Positions 21,736-33,311 of a stretch of 64,000 bases of DNA are shown here, piece by piece. The position numbers and the translations under genes are program-made. Source of the DNA: Periconia sp. R9002 (Eukaryota; Ascomycota; Dothideomycetes; Pleosporales; Periconiaceae); NCBI GenBank assembly GCA_023627715.1, contig JAMAHW010000018.1, positions 434,001 to 498,000 on the forward strand. The letters are read 5' to 3'. Position 1 is the stretch's first letter, and the number at the start of each line of letters is the position of its first letter. The notes under the pieces were generated by a model. The model saw nothing but the letters and a program-made list of their open reading frames with translations, was not told the DNA's origin and made no database searches.

Positions 21736-22823
21736 CCCGCAACTAGTATACTCGCTCTACTTGTTGACTCCTTCTCATCCCGCCTTTCAATTTCTTGTAT
21801 GTCCTTTACTTTAACGATTCACGAAAATGAAATCCGTTGTAATTTCCCAGTTTCCTCCCACTTATACCAATGACTTCCCTTATACCTTCCTTGCCAAACA
21901 TAGATGTATGTGTACAGTACATCCTATGAATGAGTTATTGTCAGCGAGTAACAAGCGAGGTATTGATTCTCATTTCAACAGTGTAAGGGGTACGATAGGG
22001 TATGGGCACGGGTTCTTAAGGCGTTGTTTGTTCTTTGGAGTCAGGTGGTTGGTCGGCGTCAAAGGTAAAGGCATGGTCAGGACCTTGGGTAGTTACGGTT
22101 ATGATATCCCAATGTTCAGTATCTGATCCCTAATCAAATATTCCTATTACACCTTCCTTGTCTCTGTCTCCACGTCACGTCACCCCATCTGCTTATTTCC
22201 TAACCACGCATCTACATCTACAAAAGCGTCGGTATCGCGAGTGATTATATTAATATGCTATGGATTACATTTATTATGATTTGAAATTCATACACCCCTG
22301 CCTGTCGCCTCCGTTGGCGTCTGTCATACTTCATCCTATCCTCTTCTCTGTAGAATACTTCGACATTCAGCTTGCTATGCACGTTGATACTAAGAGAAGA
22401 GTATGATATCACTTAGATATAATTAAGAGGGGTATCCTTAAATAAACAATTATCGTTGAGGGGAGATTGATATAAATTATAAAAGCTCCTTGTTGGTGGA
22501 CGGCTATCTAAATATACATGATTATATTTATATCGATATACATATGTATCTGGAAGATATGCTACAAAACAAACAGTAATCGGAAAGATGAAAACATCAT
22601 TACTGTTTCCCTCCTCAGGCGACTTGGATTTCGCACCACTTCTATCTTGGAAGTGTGGTATTAGTGTTCCGAAGAATAGCATAATCTGATAACGTTCATT
22701 AGGTTCCATAATCCATATATCGTAACTGTGGCGTGAAAGTTCGAGATCCAGTGTGGTGTCCATCCAAATTCTTGATCCACGACAATATCTGCCCTTACTG
22801 TTCGAATTTTTCAGCGGTGTCTC
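21736..22823. other. Intergenic between convergent genes, A+T-rich
   Basis: 3' flanks of the disordered protein and the repeat-containing protein. 22230-22560 is strongly A+T-rich. Open frames on either strand lack recognisable content. Confidence 0.5.
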
Positions 22824-24454
22824 TCATACACGCGCGCCGGGTTTACGCGTATTCGACCACGGCTTTGGGCGGGTGCTCCGACGAAGACCAGTGGTGGTCG
22901 ACGCAGCGCTCTCACCACCGTCACCACCGCCTCTCCGTTTCGGCCTCTTCGGTTCTGAAGCCACAAGTTCCTCGTCAAGCTGCCGTTTCCTCGTTGTCTC
23001 GTCCTTTCTGGCTTGAGACCGTTCATCTTGCAGTATGCGAGCCTCCTTTATGATCCAATTCACTCGAAGCTTATGGTAGAAGGCTTTCCTACCCACTTTT
23101 GCGTGCCTAAGTTGCAGGGAGAAAGGTTAGCTGAAGATGAACGGTGAGAGTTCAGTGCGTTGCCAGTGGCTTGACTACGAAAAGACTTTGTACAGTAGGA
23201 GGTATAACGCACCACTTGCTTCCTCGGAGGAACTTGTCGATTGCTTTCTGGCACGTGTCCAGGTCGGCTCGAATTTCTTTCACCCCTGTGGTCATGCCAT
23301 TGCCCTCCGGATCCAGAGGTAGCATCACGTCCCACATGTCCGATAACTGCTTCCTATACGCATTATAGTCTGGCTCCACAGATTTAACGCGAGCAGTCAG
23401 CAGTTCTAGACGTAGCAATTCGAAACCAAGGTACTCAAGCCAATCGGTCCACGTGCTCTGCTTCTGCGGGTCCTTATTCAAACGAACAGTGAAGCCGTGA
23501 GGTGCAAGGCGTAGTTTAACTGCGTTGGAGTAGTCGGTGAATGTCTGATGCTCGATTGGTACCCGCCGAAGCATGTCTTCCCACTCCCGCCGCCTCGCAT
23601 ATTCATAAAATGATAGATTAGTTATCTTTATTGTGCCCGAGCCCACATCTATGCGTTTTCTTGATTCGATGAACGCAGTGAGTCCCACCGTCGTACTATC
23701 AAGTCCTCGGCTATCCCACTGGAACTTGCGAAACTTCCACCACGCCTTGTATTGTCTGGCAAAAACGCTGTGGAGACCTGCTTTTCCATCCTCGGTGTCT
23801 ATATCTGCCGTAAGCCAAGGCCGAATGGGGTGATACTTAGTTGTAGGATCAACAAAGATATCAGATAGCTCTTCGATCGAACACACCGGCCGACCGCCTT
23901 CTTCGACAAGCACTTGGTAACATAATATTGCGGTCGGGCCAGGAGGAGTCGGGGTAGTCCACGAAATGCTTTCGGTCGAAGAAGTCATTTCGGTTGCCCC
24001 TCGTGGCCGCCCGATTGCGCGGTCCTCTGTCCCATCGGCTACAGCCTGCAAACGTCCGTGAAGGTAATGGAAGTCGAGCTCGGTAGGTAGCTGGTTTGCT
24101 GCTTTTGTGGTGAACAAGCGTGCTTTGGTTTGCGGTGGCTTGTCTGCTCCCAATCTGGCGAACAAGCGTACTTTGTTTTGCGGTAGCTGGCCTGCTGCTT
24201 TTCTGGCGAACAAGGTGCATTAGTTTGATTTTCCACGGGGGGCTCTGTTCTTACGTGATTCTGTCTCCCAACTCCTCCCGCTCCCGCTGTCCAAGTGAAT
24301 TTCGACCAGCCACATCCACATCAGAGATATCGTATCCTTCTTCAGTCCACCGGGGTCTCAGAAATTCAACAAGCTGCTTCTCGTTAAAAGAATAGAGGTC
24401 CTTGTAGGTCACAGCAGAAGGCTGAGCTTCAGCTTCCGATCCAGCGACCGACAT
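22824..24454 (-). CDS. Fungal-specific protein of unknown function with tandem-repeat N-terminus
   Basis: Three exons: 24454-24255, 24202-23213, 23106-22824; introns 24254-24203 (52 nt) and 23212-23107 (106 nt); phases 2 and 2; 490 residues. It belongs to a lineage-expanded group of unknown fungal proteins recognisable by WKFRKFQWDSRGLD, YARRREWEDMLRR, a short FTDYSNAVKLRLAPHGFT stretch and WTDWLEYLGFELLRLELL. The N-terminus (KDLYSFNEKQLVEFLRPRW, then EGYDISDVDV) resembles a small helical domain. Exon 2 opens with three imperfect 16-residue repeats of the type VRLFARxxADxxPQTK. Exon 3 adds a helical, charged tail (KEARILQDERSQARKDE) with NLS-like PKRPKRRGGG and RRSTRPKP. The second junction completes Trp in GSKWHAKVG. 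Probable nuclear protein; role unknown. Confidence 0.75.
24077..24213 (-). repeat. 48-bp tandem repeat (three imperfect copies) spanning a 3' splice site
   Basis: Copies start at 24213, 24165 and 24117 on the minus strand. Each begins TTGTTCGCCAG or TTGTTCACCAC and continues with GCAGCA/GAGCAG, then a CTACCGC/CCACCGC and AAACAAAG-like core. The first copy's TTGTTCGCCAG is the acceptor of intron 1 of the host gene. The second copy has the same 11 bases, so it offers a second acceptor exactly 48 nt downstream; the third reads CCAC and cannot serve. Confidence 0.85.
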
Positions 24455-27418
24455 TTGGAGTAAAATTGGGATCAATGCGAGGTATACTATGTCTGGTTCG
24501 GCTCTGAGTAACACGTATACACGTTACTTAAAACTTTTTCGGGGTTCTGGTAGACGTGAATAGGTTCATGGAATGGGTATGGAGGTGTGTAGCTTGGTGC
24601 CCAAGGCGTGAGGCATGCGTGACCGAAGTGGTTCGTGCGCACATGTCCTACCTACTTACATAAGTACAGTGTATCCTTTTAATTTCCGTGATAATTGTGT
24701 TAAGATCAGCTCTGTATAGTTCTTCTTCCAATGTTTACGACAAGTTTAGTAGATACTCAAGTGCTCCTCTGTCTACCTTATCCGATCAACATCTATATTA
24801 TAGCGCAAGTTAATTCAGCCTCTTAGTGCTAATGTCAATCCGTATGTAGCAGGACGCACGGCGTGAAGAAACACCTTTAGAAAGAAAAAAAGTTATCGGG
24901 GATTTTTTGCATAGATATCAGTAGATATTGATAGGGTTCTGTTTAATACGCAACTACGTTGTCACCGTTTAGAGGTAGGCATACCGGTTGGAGTACATGG
25001 CCTACTTACAATACTCACTGTAATTGAAAAGACCAATGTAATGTTATATTTCAATTTACACACGAGAAACTAGGAACATATAATGTAAGTGAGTCAGAGT
25101 CCAGTAACGAGTCCGTGCAGCATAACTGCTGTGGTGTCAATATATGTATATAGAGACACTTGAGAACAGTTCCTCTGCAGTTTCTAGCTATTCGTACTCA
25201 TGCATGCTGCTAGCTGTTTGTGGAGTGTCGGAAGGCAGACTGTGAAACCATCTTCGTCAGCTGAGCAAGCACGTCATCACTACGGGCTTGCTAGGCAACA
25301 GCACTCTATCCATTTTTTTAGTACTCTTATCTGAAACTTGAGATTCAATTTAAATACCACTTGATTATAGCTCTTTTGAAATGGCTATGCAATTACCCTG
25401 CGTCATCTGTACCCTAGCCTGGGAAGATGGAGAGAATTCTCCAGATGAATTCCGATAATCAAACTCTTGTGAAGTTACTATTGTTATAGCAATGCTAATA
25501 AGAGGCCCCTCTTCGTTTTCGCAGATGAAAACGACAGAAGACCTTGGAGTTCTCGATTGTTTCTTGGGAATGTGTTCGGTCCGTCGCCCTTAGGGAGCCA
25601 CGATTTTACAATTGACGAATTTGCGGGTTTCAGTACCTCATAGCCTTTCTTCAAGTATCAGTAATGTTCTTCACTTTCGTTTAAATCAATAACACGGCTG
25701 TTGTGTCCGCCATAGCCAGTGCAGCAGCGGCTTGGACTCACCACGATTAAGTCAATATTCGCGGAGACTCATCGATGTTGGCCATGAGGGCAGCCCGATT
25801 ATACTTCGCAACATAATCATGTTCACCAATCAAACATACGTCTCTTTCCAACATTTTTGGGGCAACTAGAAGTCATGCACATTAAATTCCATAGCACAGC
25901 GGGATTGAGAGAATGGGATCGATGCAGAAAAGTTACCAAACATCCCAAGACGCAATTCGGGTTACCATGCGAATTGACTCGTTGTAGGCGATCATCGTTT
26001 CTTAGTAGATGGTATAAATTCATGTGAAGTGTTGAATTCTTCGGGACAGCGAGCCAGACTGGGCAGCTGAATGAGAATGTGGGGGAAGGCGCCCTGCACT
26101 GAGGCAGGAGCCGGGCATGCACATACATATAGCAGACAGCTGGCTAGCATACCAATACATACCTAGGTACACATCATACCTATACATGACCCCCTCACAC
26201 TGAATCTGCCCTCATGGAGCAAATCTATGCGCGCAACATGTACGATGGCAGTCACTGCTTTACTTCAAGTGATGGAGGACTATTTTCGAGAGATACCAAA
26301 ATTTTCTGTGGGACATATTTCGATTCTCATGCATCCTGTATGAGGGTAAAAGGCGAAGGGTATCGTTTCATAGATACTTATCTCTGCGACGTAGATAACA
26401 TAGCCATTGTTGGGATCTAATGATGTTCACATAAAGAGCTTGTTCAGGATGACCACATAAATAGGCTGGAAGTGAACCTAAAAGATCAAAGTCAGCAGGT
26501 CTGGAAGGCTTATTGATGTAGGCAAAAGACAAGAATCCAATGGCTTTCTAGAAGATAGGAATATCCCACATCGAATTCTTGAAGGCCCACCTTAAATCGC
26601 TAAACACGACTATAACTCCCCTACAGGCTCAGCCTGAACCTCTTTATTTTTTTGACGAACACTCCCTCGGACTTCGACGGTTATCCTGGGCACCTTGATA
26701 TAAGCCTATTATCACGTTGTATTCAAGAATACTCGCTATTTTACCTTGTCTCGCCGCCTCCATGAAAAAGGGGCATATCAATCTCAGATTTGCGTCAACA
26801 AATGCCTGGTCTACTATCATTCTTTGTAACTGAAACTAGGTAGAAACGTGAACAAATTTCATTGCACAGGTAGGGATGCCTTTAGTGTTGATTTTTAATC
26901 AGAAACTGAACGTTACGTGTATAAGGAAAGCACAAAAGCATCGTGGACCACAAAAAGCCATACATAAAGTGTACACCAGTGCAACCATGTATCCGATGTG
27001 CACGTTTTAGAGCAAGAAATGCTCCCAACAGTTGAGAGGGAGGGACAAATGACACCACCCGCCCCTCTAAATTATCCAATACACGCTGCATCACAATTCA
27101 TGCAACATTGCACCAACCAAATAGCTGTTTCGGAAACTTCATAACGATGACACGGCTCCAATAATAACCAAACACCGCGGGACAATCGTGATACAGAAAT
27201 GTGTCACGGCGCTTATAAGGTCGGCGTTCAAGCCGATGGACATCCACCGGACAGCTCAGCAGACATGCTCATCCAAGTTGCACACTCTTGATAAGCACCA
27301 TGGAGAGGTCTATAAAACCCCGTCTTCCGCTATTCACAATCGGAAATTTTTCTCTCATCTTCCACATCTTCTTAACTGCAGCTTGATTTCCAAATTGATC
27401 ATCCTATACATATAAGAC
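24455..27418. other. Gene-sparse A+T-rich region
   Basis: Nearly 3 kb without a supported gene, visibly A+T-rich with scattered CATACCTAGGTAC and TACATAAGTAC patches (26156-26172, 24655-24665). A 68-codon frame at 26214-26420 and short minus frames show no family signal. No terminal repeats were found by eye; decayed elements remain possible. The last 300 bases should hold the FHA-kinase promoter; a possible TATA-like TATAAAA lies at 27311-27317. Confidence 0.5.
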
Positions 27419-29532
27419 ATGGCAGCACAACAACCTAGTTTGACGCAGGAAATCGACTCCACCAGTGATGTTATTCTCTGGTTGGTACCGCTCAAGTGCA
27501 AGGTGGAGGGCTTGATTGGCGCAGACGAGGTGACCAGACACCCCCATAATCGGCCGCGATTTTTTGAAGGTCGCCACAACTCGTTAACACAAAATGACTG
27601 TCTCCGACACGAACAAGATACAGCAGAGCCGCCGAAAGACATATCAGATGGTGAATCTATCGAAAACACGAATTCCATCGTAGTGAGGTTCAGCCAGGGT
27701 GGCAAAACTTCTTATGGTGTCGTAGCAGGGAGGTCTACGAAAGCAGACCTGCTCATCGAGAATGTTCCTGGCGTCAGCAAGTAAGTGATACTTCAAGCAA
27801 AAACTCTAGTCGAGACACTTCGTGGTGTGGCTTTTTGGAACTATAAAGGTCTCTTACCACGTCGCAGCCTGAGCTCTACTGATTGAGAATGCGTTGCCTA
27901 GTTTCCACTTCGCCATCACCTTCGACGATCAAAGCCGTCCGATCATAAAAGACCTAAACTCCACACGTGGAACTTCTGTTACCTACTTTGACGAGAAATG
28001 CCAGCCTGTATCCAACTACTCCTGGCCGTTGGAAACCCCTCGCATAGCCAAGGGCAAACCGCCAATCTTAACTGTTGTTCGTAACATTCAATTTAAGGTC
28101 ATAGTACCTTTCCACGATTACGAATCGCCGGAACATATCACAAAGGTGCAAAATTTTCTCGCCGGTACAGAAGATCCTGAGAATCTCCTGGAGTCTCTCA
28201 TCATTGAAAGTGCCGAAGCCACAAGACCTCTAAGTGAACAACAAACACCGTCGACACACTCTAGACCCCTTCCCGACTTCCCCAAGAAAATAATTGGCAA
28301 GGGTTCCTATGGGACGGTTGAATATGTGTGGAATACGAACACGAGAGCGGATTACGTCCAAAAAAAGCCGTTATCACTTGAAGATCCAGAATACAAAGAG
28401 GACCTCTGGCGACGGGAGGCAAGCATACTGGGAAAAATATCGCATGTTCGTATTAACAGCTCACTATCGTTTGTTTTATAGTGCTGATAGCTAATTCCGA
28501 ATATTCAAGGAGAACATTGTTGCGTTCAGAAACGCAACCTTCGACCCCTCCCCAGTTTTGGAGTTCGAGTTTGTTCCCGGTGGCCCGCTTGTAAGGCACG
28601 AACGATTCACTTATTTCGAAAATCTCCAAATGCTTTTTCAGCTATCTTCAGCTTTGGAGTACCTACACTCCTTTACGCCCCCAATTGCACACCGGGATAT
28701 CAAGTCTGAAAATATACTAGTTGAATCTCGGGAAGGGGAACGTATTCATGTCAAGCTTGCAGATTTTGGTCTCTCCAATGACGGCGTCCGATTTGGCACC
28801 AAATGCGGTACCACAGAATGGGCGGCGCCGGAGCTTTACCCAAGCTTGCTCCATCCGTCCAGCAAGGAAAGGATTGAATACGGGATTGAGATTGACATTT
28901 GGTCGTTAGGATTGGTAATGGCCGACCGCGAATGCGGGTTGGCTGTAAAGTCGGATCCAGAAGTTTGGATCGCTGACCTGCAACGCCACGTCAACGAAAA
29001 TCGCGAGGACAATGAACTACTACGCCTTGTCCACACTATGTTGAATACGGACCCGAGGGAAAGGCCATCCGCAGCCCACGTAAACCGAGAGGCGTCAAGA
29101 CTTCTTGAAAGCTATAGGGAAGAGGACCACATCGACGGCTCATCGAATCAGAGTGCATACTACCCAGATACTCGATCAAACGTGACGTATGATAGTGAGT
29201 TCAAAGATGTCGACGAAGCTAGCGAGGATCGCTCCAGACCCGAAGGGTCAGGCTCTGAAAAGACGGTCTGCAATTCATCAACCGACCCCCAACACATCGT
29301 GGCTGAAGCCGAGAATCACGAGGGCACGGGCATTGAAGCGCCGGGTTCCTCCACCGGCACCCAAATACTGTCCAGGAATAGCGGGCCAGACAGTCGCCCG
29401 CCCTCGCCGCTGGACCACTCACTCAATCACTCTGGTGCGACAAATAAACGTGCTGTCAGTACCTACTCGACAGGTAGCAGAGGGAGTCGAGAGAAAAAGC
29501 GGTTGAAAGAGTTGCCAGAAGATTCGGATTGA
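27419..29532 (+). CDS. FHA-domain serine/threonine protein kinase
   Basis: Three exons: 27419-27780, 27902-28445, 28510-29532; introns 27781-27901 (121 nt) and 28446-28509 (64 nt, atypical donor gttcgt); 642 residues. An FHA domain spans about 85-185: GRSTKADLLIEN, VSNFHFAITFDD and DLNSTRGTSV carry the usual Gly-Arg, Ser-x-x-His and Asn/Ser-Thr-Arg-Gly phosphothreonine-binding signature. A complete kinase domain follows at about 246-490: GKGSYGTV loop (253-260), Lys 275/276, AHRDIKSEN (catalytic Asp 365), ADFGLS (386-388), WAAPE (406-410) and DIWSLGLV. The tail is disordered, acidic then basic (GSRGSREKKRLKEL). The order FHA-then-kinase is as in Rad53/Cds1/Dun1, but the sequence is divergent and probably belongs to a fungal-specific FHA-kinase group; target unknown. 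Both splices restore conserved strings. Confidence 0.85.
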
Positions 29533-31375
29533 GTACATCATTGCGAGGGAGAGCATTGTACACAAAATACCTGCACACCTAGTACTAATTTCTCACGAAT
29601 AAATATCAAGCAAAAAGAAGGTATACCAGACTGGGGGCCGATGGGGTTTCTAGCACAAGACGCAAGATTTTTAACGAATTTCCTTGTATATGTATTGATT
29701 CCCCGGAAAAATAGTGTAATTGTTAGACTGTACATACATAAAGAAAAAAGTCCAAATGAGCGACGAAAAAGGTGGGCGGCCTGAGAGTACCCAAGGGAAC
29801 CTCTGAAGAAGAGCTAGCGGGGAATGCCAATATCTCTGCCAGCAGCATGCTCAACTGTCACTACAGGTCCAAATAAAATCGTAGTTACGTGAATGATTCC
29901 CATTGGAACGTGGGCAGTATCACACATAAAGAATGGTTAGAACTCATAGCCCCACTCCTCCTTCTTGGGGAACTTTTTGATAATCTGATTGATATCTTCT
30001 ATAGGACACTCGTGAAGCACACACTTGTGTACATACCTGGCACACCAAAATGTTTCATCCAATATAAGTAGGATCAATCATGCAACGAGCAGATTCATTC
30101 TTTGTCTTCCTCGTGTAAAGCTGTCGGGTGGTGCATCTAAGGCACAGGCCGCGAGGTAAGGTATAGTTCTGCCATTCATAGCAGATAACCAGATACAGTA
30201 CCCATCCGTATTGAATAATCTTGAGTGGGGCGGACAAGAAGGACGGAATGGCAAGAAAAGACAAGAATAGCATCACTACAAAGGGAGGGGAGTTTTCTCT
30301 TGTTTCACAGATAACATGAACACGCTACAACGGACAAACACGTTACAGCATAACACAGAATATTGGAAGTACTACGTATGTACCTGGCTCAGGTCCTGAT
30401 TCGTTCAACAATGAAATCATTATTGGGCTTTGCTGGACGTGGAATAGGCATCAACAGTGTTAAACAGACTATATAAGGTACCGTTAAGAGACTGTTCCAT
30501 AGTATACGACCACACGTGCTTACCTAAACCCCTTAGACTAAGTAGACTATCCCCTCCCTGCCCCGCCAAACCATGCACCTCCAAGGCCAGCTTTATCGGT
30601 GATATAGTCGGATACACGGAATCAGCATGAAGCTTGTTGGTCTTGATTGGCTGACGTAGTGGGATAGCGCACTAAGAAAAAGTAACGCATACCTAGTACC
30701 GGTTGGATGGTGCCAGGTTAGCGGGGCGGCTACTCCAGAGAGGAGATAAGGTGGAGTAACATGGCGTCAGACGACGAGGGGTAAACGTTGTTTGCAGAAA
30801 TGAAGGGAAAGGTGTGTTCATGTGCGAAGTTCAGGAGGTGAAAGATGAACAGGCACACTCGCCAGATTCGGATATTTGAGATGGAGCGAGCCACACAGGA
30901 CGGGACGCGGGAGGGCGGATGGCTGCTATTTGAGCGAGTGAAAAGGTTCCCAGGCCTGGGGTGTGCATGTGTGGCTTGCATTGCATGTGGTGCTATTTAA
31001 TAAACTGCTCAGGGTACCTGGCTGACTGCATTTAATGCCAGAGCCTCCTCCTTTTCTTTTCCCTCCCCCTCTCCTTTTTCTATCGAATATACATACATAC
31101 GCGCTTCAGGGACTGTGGGTTTGTTGATTGTGAGGCATATTCATCCTTGTGTACGCTGGAGAGGGGAGGTTTTATAGACCTGTCTACCTCAAAGTACCTT
31201 ACTACATCCTCTCACTCTACTTGCTACCCGTATACATCCGACTTACCTCGTATATCGCGAATACAAGTTATTCTGCTGAGACAAAGTACATGTACGCACG
31301 CGACACCGACGACACCACGCCTACAGCCTCGTCTCCATCCGTCTTGCACCCCGCCTCTTCCCACGCAACACAAAC
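29533..31375. other. Intergenic region
   Basis: 1.8 kb; 3' flank of the kinase then upstream region of the next gene, with CT-rich DNA from about 31040 to 31375. Several short frames on either strand have no content. No repeats or RNA genes recognised. Confidence 0.5.
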
Positions 31376-32173
31376 ATGACAAGCCTCCTGACCATTACGC
31401 CCCTCGACGCGGAGCCTCTCCCGCTCTACTCGCGCCGCGACCCAGACAGCATCTCGCTCCTCAGCGCAGCGCCATCCTACGTGTCCGAAACGCCCTCGTA
31501 CACCTCGTCAGCGACAACGTCACTGCCGCCGCTGCTCCCGCCGCTGCGGCCAGACCAGGAAGCGGGCCGCGGCCTCCCCGCGCCGCGCTATGCCCCGGGC
31601 TTCCAGAACCGAGGCAGCGGCACCACCATCACCAACGTCTTCGCCTCGTCCAACAACGCCCGCCAGCACGCCTCGGTCGCCCGCCGCCGTGCAAACACCC
31701 AGCAAGCAAACACCACCGCCATACTCAACTCCCTAACCGCCATCCCCCCCGCCAACCTCTCCTCCCAAACCATCCAGAGCTCCCTCGCCTCGACCTCCTC
31801 CACCTCCACCACCACGCCCCCACCATCCTCGTCCCCGTCCACCACCTCCCTCCTCGACCCCTCCCCATCCTCCTCCTCCTCCTCAAGCACCGCCTACCCC
31901 GTCCGCGTCGGCTCCTCCTCCGACCCGCTGCACCCCCTCGAAGACCCCTACCTAGTCGGCCAAGAAGCCGCCGACCGCGCTCGCCAGCAGCGCGTCTACC
32001 GCGAGATGTGTCTCCGCAGTGACGAGGCCGCTGGCTACGAGAGTCGCAGCTGGGACTTTATGATGGGCCAGATGAGCGATTGGGAGGAGCGGAGGCGCAG
32101 TTGGAAGGGGTTTCGGAAGAGCGTTGGGGCTGGGGGGAAGGGGAGGAGGTTGTTGATTGGACGGGCTTGGTAG
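31376..32173 (+). CDS. Conserved fungal protein of unknown function, Ser/Pro/Thr-rich
   Basis: Single exon, 265 residues, not assigned to a named family. The N-terminus contains LPLYSRRDPDSISLLSAAPS and SYVSETPSYTS, a motif style common to uncharacterised ascomycete proteins; then RYAPGF and TITNVFASSNNARQHASVARRR. The centre is a Ser/Pro/Thr low-complexity block (TSSTSTTTPPPSSSPS and a run of eight Ser). The conserved-looking end is charged and helical (EDPYLVGQEAADRARQQRVY, then DEAAGYESRSWDFMMGQMSD and WEERRRSWKGFR). No signal peptide or membrane segment. The strong G+C and third-position C bias and the highly non-random C-terminus support a real gene. Probably a cytosolic or nuclear adaptor. 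Confidence 0.7.
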   Translation: MTSLLTITPLDAEPLPLYSRRDPDSISLLSAAPSYVSETPSYTSSATTSLPPLLPPLRPDQEAGRGLPAPRYAPGFQNRGSGTTITNVFASSNNARQHASVARRRANTQQANTTAILNSLTAIPPANLSSQTIQSSLASTSSTSTTTPPPSSSPSTTSLLDPSPSSSSSSSTAYPVRVGSSSDPLHPLEDPYLVGQEAADRARQQRVYREMCLRSDEAAGYESRSWDFMMGQMSDWEERRRSWKGFRKSVGAGGKGRRLLIGRAW

Positions 32174-33311
32174 GTTTTATGTTCAGGAAGGAAAGGGGAT
32201 AATGTGTGGGTTTTATGGGAATGATTATCATGTCTTTTTTTTGTGACTATCATGATCTTCCGTTTGGCTTGGTCGCTGGGTTGGAGTTTTGCATTGATAC
32301 GAGTGGATATCGGATGGATGGGTGGATGCATTCCCTTAATCCCCACCGTGCTTTTTTCTCATGATTCTACGCTCACGTTTCACGTCGCAAATGCCTGATA
32401 ATCTCCTTTCTCATCTTCTCACGCTTCTTTTTCTATTTTAAGCAAAATAAAAAAACACTCAATCAATCCAATTCAGAACTTTGCATCCCACACACCTATC
32501 TACCTACACACGTCTATCTATCCAAACATCCTATCCCATTACACAGCAATCCATAACATTCTTTCTAATCCAATTCAATTTTTCTAAAAATATTATGTTT
32601 TGTTTCGAGAAATGCACTAATCCAAACATCTATCCATGTACGTACACGAGTACTTTGACGCAGTGAAGGGTTTTAAAAGAAAGTATCAACGTGTTAGTTA
32701 CTTCTATTTGGGGTGGGTAAGGGATGGTTGCCTTGGAGAGGGTGTTGAGGAGGGAGGGAAGGAAAGGAAGTGAAGAGTGTAGTATTGGGTGTTGAATTTT
32801 ATGCGCGATAATTGTCTTTAGTGAACCATTAGGAGGGGTTCTATCTCGACAAAAACAACATCTAAAAGTAAAGTAACTAAAAAAGGCGGTCCGCACCGCC
32901 TTTTGATACCAAAATTATGCGCGATTATATGTGTAGGATACTTTCTATTTGCTTGATATTCATAAATCATAGCATTTACACTATCAAAAGCATAAAGTAT
33001 TCATCGCAAAAGGACTGAATTCCTTGCGGTATGGACGCAAACGAGAGGTTTCTCAATCAGGTCCTCGTCCAGGACGTAGGGATCACTATATAGAAACGTC
33101 TGAGTGAGTACCCGTACTCTTCATCCTGGCTGTTCAATACCCATCCATAGAAAAAAAAACATGATAATTCCATGGATACGAAGAAGGAGACACTTCAATC
33201 GCATTGCCTACGGTTATTCAAAGCAAGAATCATAACTAGCTCAAGAAGACAGACGTCGCTCGAGTAGGTCAAACACGCCAGTAAACTTATAAATCGAAAA
33301 TGCACAGCTGT
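32174..33311. other. Intergenic between convergent genes, contains a perfect hairpin
   Basis: 3' flanks of two convergent genes. The only structured element is the inverted repeat at 32881-32904; the rest is A+T-rich with CTATCTATC-like simple sequence. Confidence 0.5.
32881..32904. terminator. Perfect 10-bp hairpin with A-tract and T-tract (terminator-like)
   Basis: AAAAGGCGGT pairs exactly with ACCGCCTTTT across the four-base loop CCGC. A GC-rich stem flanked by A4 and T4 is the form of a bidirectional bacterial intrinsic terminator. Fungal RNA polymerase II does not use such signals, so function here is unproven; it lies between convergent genes, where it could still affect RNA ends. Confidence 0.35.

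Noticed and set aside
26214..26420. 68-codon frame with a protein-like feel
   Set aside because: Short, isolated and without any family signal; kept only as part of the intergenic description.
12410..27418. Transposons or a secondary-metabolite cluster in the gene-sparse stretch
   Set aside because: No transposase, reverse transcriptase, terminal repeats, PKS, NRPS, P450 or transporter motifs are visible.
31147..32022. 291-codon plus frame overlapping the gene at 31376
   Set aside because: Arg/Pro/His shadow of the Ser/Pro-rich gene in another frame.
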